From Choristoneura fumiferana (lineage: Eukaryota > Arthropoda > Insecta > Lepidoptera > Tortricidae), in assembly GCF_025370935.1 (NCBI RefSeq), contig NC_133482.1, positions 17,965,194-18,029,193 of the forward strand: 64,000 nucleotides of DNA, given 5' to 3'. A model generated the notes under the pieces. The model did not search any database, was not told the origin of the DNA, and was given only the letters and a program-made list of their open reading frames with translations. A program made the translations under genes and the position numbers. Of the stretch, positions 43,533 through 54,262 are shown piece by piece; position 1 is the stretch's first letter, and every line of letters begins with the position of its first letter.

Positions 43533-43834
43533 TTATATCAGACGAAAGACGTCTACTGCTGGACATAGGCCTCCCCCAAGGCTCTCCACTCAGACCGTTC
43601 TTGTGCTTTCCGCATCCAACGCGATCCCGCGATCTTAACCAGGTCGTCGCTCCACCTTGTTGGATGCCTACCGACAGCTCGTCTCCCGGTCCGCGGACGC
43701 CATTCGAGAACCTTCTGAACCCATCGGCCATCAGTCTTGCGAGCAATGTGCCCCGCCACTGCCACTTCAGTTTTGCATGTCTTCGGGCTATGTCCCATAC
43801 TTTTCAATATAAAGGATACATTTTTGCCTGGCAC
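43533..43834 (-). pseudogene. Best-preserved RTE-type LINE C-terminus in the window
   Basis: The minus strand encodes GHIARKTDGRWVQKVLEWRP, then GRHPTRWSDDLVKIAGSRWM and EWRALGEAYVQQ-stop over ~93 codons. The final TAG replaces the usual Trp of 'VQQWT', and DNA for the remaining tail with ATGATA-like repeats follows to 43533. These are the C-terminal landmarks of the RTE endonuclease/reverse transcriptase polyprotein. The catalytic domains are absent (5' truncated). Confidence 0.75.
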
Positions 43835-43974
43835 GTTGCTATTGCGATCATGTTATGATACGGTGTACTTAATGGGTTAAAACCTTTATACGCATACAAA
43901 GCAAAGTGAAAAGGCTAGTAATTAAATAATCAGACAGTCATCCACACCACAACATACTGTACAATTTCAGTTCG

Positions 43975-44109
43975 TACAGTCACCAGCATTAATATCTGCC
44001 ACAGCGGAGCGTGCAAGAATATCTGACACGTCCTTCCGGCCCTAGAAATAGAGTCGTATCAGATATTTATGCACGCTTTTTGTGTCAGATATTGGTGCTG
44101 GTAACAGTA
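43975..44109. mobile_element. MITE, 135 bp, TA-ended
   Basis: TACAGTCACCAGCATTAATATCTG-type left end mirrors CAGATATTGGTGCTGGTAACAGTA. GCGTGCAAGAATATCTGACAC and its mirror form the inner stem. It is probably a Tc1/mariner-type derivative, judging by the TA termini. Confidence 0.65.
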
Positions 44110-45150
44110 CCAATGTTGCAGCGTTACAGGCATCGTGTTTAGCATTGAACGGCCGTGTCGTGTCTGCAAATCATCCTAACATATGGAATTAGCGACGACG
44201 GGCTACTAACGCGTGTACATATTTTCACACATGACTGTGTGCGGAATGAATTAGTGTAGATACATATGGTGATGTCTATTCACGATACTCGGACCTGTTA
44301 TGAGAAACCGGCTCAGTGCGAGTTGGCCTGCGCATTGAGGATTCCGTACAAATTTGTAGGTATCTATGTGTATCCAATGACAGCAAAGCCCGGATCCTAA
44401 GTCGAAAATATACGCAGTGTGGGGTCTTTAAAGATTGAATACCTACTGATATAGATAGACAGACATGAAAAAACATGATTTTTTAGACTTTTTGTGACTG
44501 TGCTACTTTCATGCCAAATTTCAAGTTTTTAGGATAACTGGCGCGTACACGTATGTACATAGACAATATGGCCTCTGGATGCGAAGGGCACAAGACCGAA
44601 TGGAATGGAGTAGGTACATTAGAAAGAGACCTACACTGGTGGATAGTGGTTAAGGAATAAGAGAGATCCTCAGCCGAATGACGTTCACTCAACAGACAAA
44701 GAACTCTTCTAAAGAAATTGGAATGATATAAGTGAGCAACAAGTTTTAAAAATTACACATTTTGTCATCAGCCTAAATAAAATAAATGTTATTTCACTTT
44801 TTAGATCAAGTAACGGTTCAAGAATAAATATTTAAGTAAAGGTACCACGCCGCAGACATAGGTACACAAACTCTGAATCGAATTTATTTTAAACCGTAGT
44901 TTCAGAGACGCGGCACACTCATGTTTACATTTGGGCCGCGCAACCGCCGCGAATCCGATCGCCATGCACCCATGCACTCATTATCGCGCTGATTGCATTC
45001 TGCAGTAGGTTTACGAGCTCGGACAAACTACAGCTGATTTGATTCACTTCTCTGCTTCTTTATGCACTCCAAATAACAATACATTGGACAAAATAACAAC
45101 AAACAACAACCTCAAAGAACATATAATCGTTGGTGGAGAATAGTCCTCCA
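44110..45150. other. Unassigned stretch
   Basis: A degenerate CGGCTCAGTGCGAGTTGG fragment lies at about 44308. CpG-rich sequence lies at 44935-45010. No gene was supported. Confidence 0.35.
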
Positions 45151-45155
45151 CGAGC

Positions 45156-45308
45156 CGGAAGACGAAACGATGGCAGACCTCCCACTAGATGGACTGACGG
45201 TATCGTGGGATATGCGGGCAACCGGTTGCAAGTGGGGAGTTGTCGTTAACAGTGGCGCTCGAAGGGGGAGGCCTTTGTTCAGCGGCGGACGTCTTCCGGC
45301 TGATGATA
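45156..45308 (+). pseudogene. RTE-type LINE C-terminal relic
   Basis: GCCGGAAGACGAAACGATGG, TAGATGGACTGACGGTATCG, 'GGGGGAGGCCTTTGTTCAGC' and GGCGGACGTCTTCCGGCTGATGAT mark the usual end. Confidence 0.6.
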
Positions 45309-45309
45309 T

Positions 45310-46160
45310 ATTCCTTTACTTAAACGAGTGCTAATTTCAAACGTAAATTCGCACTTGAAATTCAAGAAACTTAGAGGTTCGAGTCCTTGTTTGACCCGAT
45401 GATGCTCAGCTTGAGAAGCTGCAGCTCTAACCCTACGCTATTTGGGCTTTCAAACTCAGAATAAATAAATGGAGCAAGTAATATAATTAGTCTAGAGTAA
45501 TGAAAGTTTGATTGAATTTTATACAACGTTTTACGTACCTATTCCTCTTGAGTATAGGCATGTATTACAAAACATCTTTTACCAAAGCAAATCGCGTATG
45601 TAAATGGGTTATTATTTCGAGAGGTTCAATTGTGTTCAGACTCAATTTTCAGTTATAAAATTAGAAATATATCGTTTATTTTTTTAAGTTGCTTAGGATA
45701 TTATCACTGAAACTTGTGGTAAATACATTTTTTCTATTTTATCTTTTTTTCCACAATAACTTAAATTTTCTGCACAAAAGTCAGTTACGTGGTCAGGTTC
45801 GGATTATCCCTGATTACTTTGTAGTATTGTAAAAAATACAAGGTATAGAAAAACTTGCTGTTTAAAACATGGATTGAATGTTCATAATATGATATACCAT
45901 GCATGCAAACATAAAAAATTAGGACATTGATAAGACTATTTTTTCTACATTTCCCGTTGTTCCAAAATACACCATCATTTTCGTAGCCACACTTATTAAG
46001 TATATTTTTAAACAAAAAAGAGGTCAAACCTCCTGTAAATCCTTTTTTAACTATAAGCAACTTTGAAATAAGACTGCGTCAATATAAAGTATAATGTTTA
46101 TCGCAAGTCATAATTATTTATCTATAATTAATGTAATAAAGGTTCAGTTAGATTTGCGTC
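45310..46160. other. AT-rich stretch with one unrecognised minus-strand open frame
   Basis: A 91-codon frame (46060-45785, minus) reads MLIVKKGFTGGLTSFLF... with no family I recognise. Its composition is Asn/Lys/Phe/Tyr-rich, as expected from AT-rich noise. Confidence 0.25.
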
Positions 46161-47020
46161 AAAGATCGAGCGTCATTTTCGTTACGGTTGCGACTTGGTA
46201 AGTATTGGGTAAATAAATATAATGTTTTACTGGTGCTGTGTCATTTGCAGTTAAGTTATTCAATATTGATTCATTTGCTTCAAATCTATAGGATATTTAC
46301 TGCAGAGCCGCGAAAGTAAGAGCTTTTCAATTTCGTGGTCATCATTTTCGTGGTCCTATGGGCCAGACCACGAAAAAGATGATTTTCCTACAAGTAGAAA
46401 AAATACAGAACACTTTTTATAGAATTTTCTGCTTTTTACAGTGTAATCGTTTATGCCGTTATTGATTTAAAATTGATTTAAACGAAGAATGGTTGACCGT
46501 CAACACCATTTGCTCCAGGTGTGGTTATAGAAATTATGACCAGTGCGTCGCCAATTTTGTTAACTGGCGAGAGGTTCAAGAATTATTTTGCCCTGAATGT
46601 ACGTGTGAAATGTATATATCTAAATATTAAAGAAACTTCGTCATTTAGAGGAGCATTTTGTTGTGTTGTTTCGTTGTAACATAATTTCGTTCTGGTTTAC
46701 CGTAGACCTGCACGGGGGGGAAGGTATTGAAAACTGTTTTGGTTTGTGAGTTGAAGTTATTAATCTTACTTTAATTAAGTAATTTCTAGATAGTATTTAA
46801 AAGGTTACAAAAATGACAATTTGAAGTCGTCATTTTCGTGGTCAAGTTTAATTTTTTTTTTATATAGATATCGATTGTCTATTTCTGTTGATACCTGATA
46901 ATTAAATAATGCTTATTCGTTTTCTCATTATGATCGGATTTTCATTCAAATAGTACAATTATAAGATTTTAAAATAAACAAAATGTTCTTTTTCGTGGTC
47001 TCGATGCTCATTTTCGTTAC
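46160..47020. repeat. AT-rich segment with recurrent 'CATTTTCGTGGTC' motif
   Basis: CATTTTCGTTACGG or CATTTTCGTGGTC variants occur at about 46172, 46333, 46344, 46832, 46990 and 47008, and the complement GACCACGAAAAAGATGA at about 46367. The motif is absent elsewhere as far as I can see. It brackets the Cys-rich frame at 46466-46630. Confidence 0.5.
46466..46630 (+). CDS. Short Cys-rich open frame with PHD-finger-like spacing (possible exon or TE relic)
   Basis: The frame between stops reads ...NEEWLTVNTICSRCGYRNYD, continues QCVANFVNWREV and closes with ELFCPECTCEM before TAA at 46628-46630. The cysteines are spaced C-x2-C-x7-C-x17-C-x2-C-x-C. In a PHD finger the middle is C-x4-H-x2-C; here Tyr sits at the His position. 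There is no Met before the finger, so it would be a terminal exon or a piece of a transposon protein. It could still be chance in AT-rich DNA. Confidence 0.3.
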   Translation, partial: FKIDLNEEWLTVNTICSRCGYRNYDQCVANFVNWREVQELFCPECTCEMYISKY

Positions 47021-47544
47021 CGTTAAAATTGGATTTTGCTTTTTTTAACCAAAATAAACTTTATCGACCTCTTATAATATAAAGCATCTTATCGGTACAT
47101 ATCCTTATGTTCAAATAAAACAGACCACATCAAAATGTGTGTTTTTATTTCTGTAACATTTATCTTACACCTCAAATAATTACCCAAATATAACGTTCGA
47201 GAACAATGTTTTCCGATTGAGCTAGTCTTACCCTTACCACGCTCCACGGAACTCCATAATTGAAGAATAGAACAACATTCTACTTAGATTTGCACATAAG
47301 TTTCCAAAGCCTCTTCATAAAATGCATATTTAGGTATACTTGGTCCTCGCATCCATTTGCTGCATTGTGATTGGATAATTTGAGTAATAAGGTTATCACT
47401 TACGATAGATTTGTTAAATATTTAACTATGGTAGGTATCCGTAAATCTAATAGCAGAGTGGTCATTGATATCCCCGATTTTTTTATGAAAAAAATACACT
47501 TATAGCGTTGTGTTGCCAGATTTTTACGGCAATAAATATGGAGT

Positions 47545-48148
47545 TACTAGTTTGTTGCTTGCGACTCCGTCTGTCTGCGTAGAATTCGTTCATTGCTCCC
47601 TCGGAAACTATGCAATTATCCGGGATGAAAACTATTTTTCACACCTTTCCTTCAGAAAAGTAACTTTTCCTCCATGACAAGAGGGAGCAAAGTGCAACTT
47701 TTCTTTTCAAGGCTTTTCTAAGTGTTTTATTGCAAATGCCATTTTTTGAAGTTGATAATTGTAAAGCCACGCCATTTTCTATGCTGGTTGCCCTTTAATA
47801 TTATTTCGATTTTTTTTTCAAGTTTTTTAATACTCGGTGTGAAAAGTTGTATGAGCCACTCGGGAGCAAAATTATTTTCATCTTGGGCGTTAACACTTGA
47901 ATCCGTCATTACGCTCAGGATTCTATTGTAGAATCCTTCGCTACATTCTGGATTCAATTTACGCCCTCGCCGTAAATACATCATTTTGCTCCCTTGTGAC
48001 ACAAATAACTATTGTGTCCTTCCTTGGGACTCAAATTATCTGTATACCGAATTTAATCTAAATCGCTTCAGCGGTTTAGACGTGAAGAGGTAACAAACAA
48101 ACAGACCTACAAACTTTCGCTTTCGTATTACTAATATTAGTGGGATGT
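47545..48148 (+). mobile_element. Retroposon copy split by a MITE
   Basis: The left part ('ACTAGTTTGTTGCTTGCGAC', 'CCGGGATGAAAACTATTTTT') and the right part ('AATCGCTTCAGCGGTTTAGA', AAACTTTCGCTTTCGTATTA, ATTAGTGGGAT) belong together, as in copies at 55.4 and 24.2 kb. The intervening 47674-48001 is foreign. Confidence 0.5.
47674..48001. mobile_element. MITE, ~328 bp, containing a 91-codon open frame on the minus strand
   Basis: TGACAAGAGGGAGCAAAGTG at the left mirrors CATTTTGCTCCCTTGTGACA at the right. The minus strand is open from 48002 to 47727 (SQGSKMMYLRRGRKLNPECS...), starting inside the terminal repeat. I recognise no domain. The frame may be a by-product of the element. Confidence 0.5.
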
Positions 48149-48504
48149 TTTTTAAAAAGTAATCCCTTTTAAATGGTTCAGGTACAATTTCAAAACACAA
48201 TTTGTATGTACATACTTATCGTAAGTTTATTAACCAAAAGAAAATGTACAGACAAGCAGAATAACCCGGTGTTTTTTAATATAACTCACAAGTTACACAC
48301 AATGGTTCATTTTACAATGTGTCCGCATTGCAGCTGCTGTTTATTCAATTACGGACGGCGGCACTGACGAGATTACTGTTGCAAAGCCTCTTATTTATAA
48401 ACATACACACACAAACAGGTATTAATTCTTAGACGAAGCCTAATACCTATTCTAATCTATTTTAGGTATTGTGTATTTGATATAACCAAAAAGAGTTAAG
48501 GACG

Positions 48505-48745
48505 AAGATTATACATCATCATCATCATCATCAGCCGAAGACGTCCACTGCTGGACAAAGGCCTCCCCCTTAGAACGCCACAATGAACGACAACTCGCCA
48601 CTTGCATCCACCGGTTTCCCGCAACTCTCTGGATGTCGTCAGTCTACCTGGTGGGAGGCCTGCCAACGCTTCGTCTTCCGGTTCGTGGTCGCCACTCGAG
48701 GACTTTTCCCCCCAACGGTTATCTGTTCTTCCAACGATATGGTCT
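48505..48745 (-). pseudogene. RTE-type LINE C-terminal relic
   Basis: (ATC)n at 48512-48532, then 'CGAAGACGTCCACTGCTGGA', 'CTTGCATCCACCGGTTTCCC', CTACCTGGTGGGAGGCCTGC and 'TGGTCGCCACTCGAGGACTT' are the reversed RTE end. Confidence 0.65.
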
Positions 48746-48830
48746 GCCCATGGTCAATTCAATTAGAAGATTATACACTCAGAGCAATTTATTGATTGCA
48801 AAAGATTACATTTTACTAAATACGGTATTT

Positions 48831-49080
48831 GGGTCAATCAACTTTTTTTACCGGCACTAATCTGTCCGCGACATTTTTCGAAAACTTGAAGATTTTTGTA
48901 AGTAAACATGTTTTTTCTGTAATTTAATAGATGGTGTACATGAATACATGCCGTCCTACGTAAGTTCAACCTGTTAAACCGTGGAATATCTTGTTGGAAG
49001 TACGATTTTTTGGTAACGCCAGAGACAATTTTGGTAACGCAGGAGACGCCCAAAGTGTCGGTAAAATAGTTGATTGGCCC
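48831..49080. mobile_element. MITE copy 2, 250 bp, 4-bp target-site duplication ATTT
   Basis: Same ends as 10996-11235 (GGGTCAATCAACT / AGTTGATTGGCCC). ATTT lies at 48827-48830 and 49081-49084. Long internal identity with copy 1, including 'AGATGGTGTACATGAATACA' and the duplicated TTTTGGTAACGC. Confidence 0.8.
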
Positions 49081-49306
49081 ATTTGACAACTCCTGATTTT
49101 GCCATATCTTTTATTATGAAAATATAGATATACAGATAGTGTTTAGCGAAGAGAAAATTTAAATCGGTTGAAAATTGGATTTATAGTGATTTTTTGAAAT
49201 ATCTATATTCCTGTCTCTTTCTCAAACGCTTTTCTCTATGGCGGTACTGGCTTGTGACGTTACATGCCAGTATGTCTTTCTCTGTCTAATCTTGAATTTA
49301 AAACCT

Positions 49307-49440
49307 GTATAACTTTGTTATTTGTAAAGGTAGTTTAAAAATTGTTTTTCTATTCGATAACAGGCATTGTGTAGTTTTAATTTATAAAACATATACAAAA
49401 TAGTCAAATACCGTATTCTCGTGAGCATTCCCAAAACTTA
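49307..49440 (+). repeat. Repeat shared with 34298-34425
   Basis: 'ATAACTTTGTTATTTGTAAA', TATTCGATAACAGGCA and ATAGTCAAATACCGTATT match. Both copies lie 3' of other mobile elements. A LINE-type tail (GGTGTGCAATAAAAAAC) lies at 49611-49630. Confidence 0.5.
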
Positions 49441-49639
49441 CCTACATCATGGAATTCTTTTAAATTATAACTAGGTATTTTATTGTATGGTGATTTACAC
49501 TAAGGACATGAAAATTACGTCATTGAATAACAGAGGCATGAAGGCGAATTTATCGTACAAAAGAGATTTTCATTTTATTTATATTCATGCCCCCGACTCT
49601 ACCTACTGATTGGTGTGCAATAAAAAACATTATATGGTA

Positions 49640-50275
49640 TTAGGTAAGTAAATATTATACTAGTAGAGTAGGATTTATGCCACATTAATGAATGTGGCAT
49701 TAGATGATGTCTTCTGTCTTCCACTGCCTACATTCATATTATATAGTATCCGTAGACAGCGATTTCTACGCTAAGAGCATGTTTTTCGATAGTTTTATGA
49801 ACAAATGACGTATACACAGAAATAGGAAAAAATATAGTCCTGTAGATCTGTAACGTGACATTGTAATAATTTAGCAACATGAACCCGGCACTCCTCAACC
49901 GCCATGAACCATATGTGGGCAAACATCTGGCAAAATTCACACACCGTTTAGCAGCTATTTAAATTTCCGGTGTCATGTGTCCTCGCGCGTCGATTGTTGT
50001 AGCCGGCTCTTTCGTTTGCCAGCGGGAAGAGAGGGAAGGTTTATGTCAATTAAACTTATGGCACAGGGTATCTGTATCCTGAGAACTAAACTGTTATGTG
50101 TTTGGAAAACATGCGTACAGTAACCGGCGGTAGAAATTGCACATCGATCTTCGGAAAATGACAATTGGCTGTTCACGACGATTTCGAACACTGGCTACCG
50201 TCCATCAATCATCATATTTATTAAGTGACGTTTTATATCAAATAAATACTGCACCTTCATGGACTTAATTATTTT
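49640..50275. other. Unassigned stretch
   Basis: No coding or repeat signature was recognised. Open frames on the minus strand (49734-49940, 49973-50191) lack recognisable motifs. Confidence 0.35.
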
Positions 50276-50362
50276 CATCATCATCATCATCATGTCAGCC
50301 GAAAGACGTCCACTGCTGGACATAGGCCTCCCCCAAGGCTCTCCACTCAGACCGGTCTTGTG
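50276..50362 (-). mobile_element. RTE-type LINE 3' end
   Basis: (CAT)n, then CAGCCGAAAGACGTCCACTG, CTGGACATAGGCCTCCCCCA and GGCTCTCCACTCAGACCGGT form the reversed 3' end, closest to the 43.5-kb copy. Confidence 0.65.
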
Positions 50363-50449
50363 TTAATTAGTTTACCTAAGTAAAATTATTTTTAAAACTC
50401 ACTGAAATAATCATGTTCAGTTTGACGAGTACGGTCTATTTTTTAATTA

Positions 50450-50625
50450 TTTGAAAGAAAGAAAGAAAGAAAGAAAATACATTTATTCACAACACAAGAC
50501 ACAATAATAGTATTAAGTACAAATAGACAACACACACGTAGGAAAGTATGTGTCATTGCGGTTGCGAATAGGACACTGGCTCAGCATAATGCTTAAGCGT
50601 TAATAATAAACACCCAGCGCTGATT
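50450..50625 (-). mobile_element. LINE 3' end with (CTTT)n tail
   Basis: (GAAA)n at 50453-50476, then AAATACATTTATTCACAACAC and 'TACAAATAGACAACACACAC' are the reverse complement of 63723-63906. The two copies share 'CACTGGCTCAGCATAATGC'. Confidence 0.6.
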
Positions 50626-51126
50626 TGCTCGTATTACAGGCCACATCTGGTATAATTTCGTTTAAACTACACTTTTTACCATGTATTTGTATTAAAACGT
50701 TAGTTTACTCGTAGAGTTCCCGGCGGCGATTGGTTCCATAATTGTTCATTGTTCTTTATCCGTAAACATCCTGCGCAAACGCACTGCGTTTTTATTCATT
50801 TATGTTAGTTTATTCGGTGCGCCTGCGCAGTGACGCTGTTGTCGCCACTTTGTTTACGAAACTTTCAAAACAGGGTGCATTCGTAAATAATCATTGTTAT
50901 GCTACAGCTAAAGGCGTGATATAATGGTTACTATGCAGTGGCGTGTGCGAATTTTCCGGAGAAGAAGCGTGAGTTGCGGTCCTCGGATGGAACCTCGTAG
51001 TTAGCGTAGCATCTCTGTACTTAACAATTTACACACATACATACATTTTTCTTTGTGAAGTCATGTAACAAATTTAGCTAATCCAGCGGGAAACGAGTCA
51101 ATATAATGCCACGTCACTGTAACGTA

Positions 51127-51215
51127 ATAAAATAAAGAAATAAAAATGAATATCACGGGACAATTGAGTCTGAACTGTCCTAGTTCCAAACTAAGCAAAG
51201 CTTGTACTATCCAGT
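51127..51215 (-). mobile_element. tRNA-derived SINE, 3' fragment
   Basis: AATATCACGGGACAATTGAG through ACTAAGCAAAGCTTGTACTA matches the reversed 3' third of the SINE at 33.1 kb. Confidence 0.6.
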
Positions 51216-51249
51216 ATTTTTGTCAGTATGGTTATAAAACTAACCTAAC

Positions 51250-51254
<5 letters not shown>

Positions 51255-51281
<27 letters not shown>

Positions 51282-51282
51282 T
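51255..51282. repeat. (GA)n microsatellite
   Basis: An uninterrupted GA run of about 13 units. Confidence 0.9.
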
Positions 51283-52555
51283 AAGATTTATTTACACATA
51301 TTATATTCGCACACATATTCGATACACAGAAAACAAAACATTGGAAGGAAAAAAATAAACATCGACTATCATAGATATTGTTACTCCAAGGCACAACGCT
51401 GTTTCAGTGGGACCAATTACTGCAAACCCAAAATTTTCGTTGTTTGTTCAGGCGACCTTAAATTATCCATTTTAGCACGTACATCTCTTTTAAAGGAGTC
51501 CGACTATACCCTCTAGGTTTCCCCTTTCTCTCCCCCCTCGCAATAAGAATGGCCTCGCTTTATTCAAACCGTGCTTACGTTTACCAACACATTCTATTCA
51601 CGAATTGTGAAACTCAGTAGTTTTAGGATCTGGAGGAATCTTCAAGGAAAAGAAAAAATACATTCTGTTATGTCAATGACATACAATTTGTTTGGAAAAA
51701 ATGCTTGGATATTACGATAATTGCTACATTAAGATTAAGATTAAACGGTTCTAGGTTAAGTTCAATAAAAAACTTAGCGTAGCATAGTGAGTAAAACTTC
51801 TTTTTTCTTTACAAAAAAGTATCCACACTATAAAGTAAGGCTTTGTTCCATGTAGGTTACCTACGAGCATAAAACAAAAACCGTCGCGAAAAACTAATGC
51901 AGAATTGGATGGTCTGTATCATCTGCATCTTGATTGATCTGATAAGGTACTGTATGACTATAAAAAAACAATAGTCCTACCTACCCAATAAATTACAGCA
52001 TTTCTCAAGCAACTTTGTTTAGACCATTACTTACAATGTAAGCAGTATGAAATGTTCGCAAAAAAACAAGATCCCGTTAAGTAGAAAACTCTAAAGAAAA
52101 ATCTCTTATCAACCATATCAAACCATGTGTAGCTGTAAACATTCATGTAAAGAATGTCAGTATTCCTCATTCACGCAGGCAAGAAACGCATCACCCTCCC
52201 AGCTTCGCCGTAGACGGGCAAAAAGCGTTCTCATTTGTTTTTTACTTTCCTTCGATTGCCGCCACAGAGTAAATATCAAGACAGAGATATAGACGTGACA
52301 GTTATAAATAGAGTCTCATCACCGCTATATCGTTCACACGTAAAATACCATTCTCAAAATTAACTCTGTGATTGGACCGCTACGACTGTTAACACCGTTA
52401 GCGGTAAGTCGGCGAGTAAATGAATATAGCGGCTGTTATACTTGGATGTCCAATCTATTACCTACATGGTAACGCTAACGTGTGTTATTTAATCTGTAGC
52501 TTGGATTAACTCTGTGTGTGGGATGCGTAGGTATCAGATTACATACCGAATGCGT
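51283..52555. other. Unassigned AT-rich stretch
   Basis: No gene or named repeat was recognised. Short open frames only. Confidence 0.35.
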
Positions 52556-52557
52556 AA

Positions 52558-52740
52558 AGCCGCGTATCCATTAGAGCAGCCTCAGGCCGAGCACCGCGAG
52601 CCGAGCCATATTTTGTCGGTTTTTTGGCCGTGCTCAAAGGAGCCTCAGTCTGAGCCGTGCCTTTGGCAGCGTCTCCACTTGCGCGGCCTCGGAGCGAGGC
52701 AGCCGCTCGGCCCGAGGCTGCCTCTAGTGGATACGCGGCT
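52558..52740. mobile_element. Harbinger-like MITE, 183 bp, GC-rich, TAA target-site duplication
   Basis: AGCCGCGTATCCATTAGAGC mirrors CTAGTGGATACGCGGCT, with inner pairing CAGCCTCAGGCCGAGC / GCTCGGCCCGAGGCTG. TAA lies at 52555-52557 and 52741-52743, as for PIF/Harbinger. The open frame across it is incidental. Confidence 0.7.
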
Positions 52741-52754
52741 TAAGGGCCTGATCC

Positions 52755-52882
52755 TATAGTACGAAGTGCGAAACTCGAACTTCTCGTATATCGTAAGCTG
52801 AAGCTTATATTACTTAATACGAGAGTGAGAGGGACGGTACGATACAAACTTCGATTTTTCGAATTTCGTAGTAGCCCCTGTG
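52755..52882. mobile_element. 'GGGCTACTACGAA' MITE, copy 4 (diverged left end)
   Basis: TACTTAATACGAGAGTGAGA and GAATTTCGTAGTAGCCCC are retained. The left end is changed to TAGTACGAAGTGCGAAACTC. Confidence 0.6.
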
Positions 52883-52884
52883 TC

Positions 52885-54085
52885 CTCCAACGGATCAAGC
52901 CATGTAAAAAAAAACTAAGTATCTGTGCGGTATTTAGTCTGTGGCACTGCCGTTTTGGGCGCTCATTAGCGACTCTGAGTGGAGTATACGGGCTGCATTG
53001 TGCGAGCTGGTAACTGGCACAAAGCAGGAGCTGGTGGTCTTTCCATCTTACTTAGGGCCTATTTCGTACTCTTTCTCAAGTGTGATTCTGTCTTTGTTTA
53101 TTTTATTCGAATAAACAGAGACTATTTTAGTCCTTTCAGCCGGCCATTAATTAGAAACAGCGACATGGTGACTCGCCGTTCCTTAAGCTTCCGTTATAAA
53201 ATATATGGTGCGATAATAGTGCAAGTTTTGTTACATTACGGAACCGCCTAGCTATGAAGTTATTAGTGATCGATAATTGACGGCAATGTACCGTCATCGC
53301 GCGATATCCCCGCACCATCTAAATGAGCCAGTACACAATGGACCTAACCGTACACCAACGGCAGCACTAATTACCCCCAAACAAAGAGATCCATCCATCT
53401 GTGAATCCGTTAATTAGTGGCCAGCGATTATTGCACTATAGTTGGGGATACGGTAATACGAGTATATACGCTCGTCGGTTATTTGATAATGACAATTTAT
53501 TTCTGCTACGTATATTGCTTAGCTGTTGCCTGTCACCACAGAAGCCGTGAAAAAGTGACGTTTAGGGATAAGAATCGTGCCTCTCTGTCCATTCCATAAC
53601 TCGTATTCACTTGCACGCGGCACCTGTAGTGGAATAGCACACTCTAGGGGGCCCAAGACATCTACTTGTAGCGGAAAATAAAATCGCAGAGTGAGCAGGG
53701 CCTGCTTTCACTTTGTCCGCGAAAAAATCATACAATTTTGTGGGCTAAAAACTAGTCTATCCCTTTCCCTCGTTCTCAACTATCTCCATTTCATTACGAT
53801 CGGTTGAGCACTTCAAGCGTGAAAGTGTAACAAACTACACACATTCGCATGTATGTATAATTATTAGTTATATAATCTACCTAGTGATATTATTTAAAGT
53901 AAATGTTATACCAATTGAACGTTATACATTATGAAAATATGGATTCTGTTGTTATAACTAGCATTCATTAGACGATGTGAACGTGAATGAATGTGAAGTT
54001 AGGCAAAATGTTACTACATCTCGTGGCATGCTCCCACCTCTGCAACACGTTTCGAAATAAATCTTCATGTATTTTTTAAAGTTGG
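52885..54085. other. Unassigned stretch with weak repeat traces
   Basis: 53405-53530 ('GATACGGTAATACGAGTATA ... CGTCGGTTATTTGATAATGA') resembles 8850-8945 loosely. A GATCGGTTGAGCACTTCAAG...AACAAACTACACACATTCGC retroposon tail lies at 53800-53860. Confidence 0.35.
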
Positions 54086-54089
54086 TATT

Positions 54090-54262
54090 GGAAGCCGAAC
54101 CGGAAGACGTAGCGTTGGCAGGCCTCCTCCTAGTTGTGCTAATGACATCGTGAGAATTGCTGGCAACCGGTGGATGCAAATGGCGGGTTGTCATAATGGC
54201 GTTCGAAGGGTGAGGCCTTTGTTTAGCAGTAGACGTCATCCGGGTGATGATGATGATGATGG
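54090..54262 (+). pseudogene. RTE-type LINE C-terminal relic with (ATG)n tail
   Basis: CCGGAAGACGTAGCGTTGGC, 'AACCGGTGGATGCAAATGGC', 'TTTAGCAGTAGACGTCATCC' and GGTGATGATGATGATGATGG are in the usual order. Confidence 0.65.

Noticed and set aside
45785..46060. 91-codon minus-strand open frame
   Set aside because: Composition is typical of AT-rich noise and no motif was recognised. Kept only as a note in the stretch description.
53040..53165. Third copy of the GGGGCTGTTTCACC Harbinger-like MITE
   Set aside because: Only the centre (TTATTCGAATAAACAGAGAC) is reminiscent; both termini differ too much to call.
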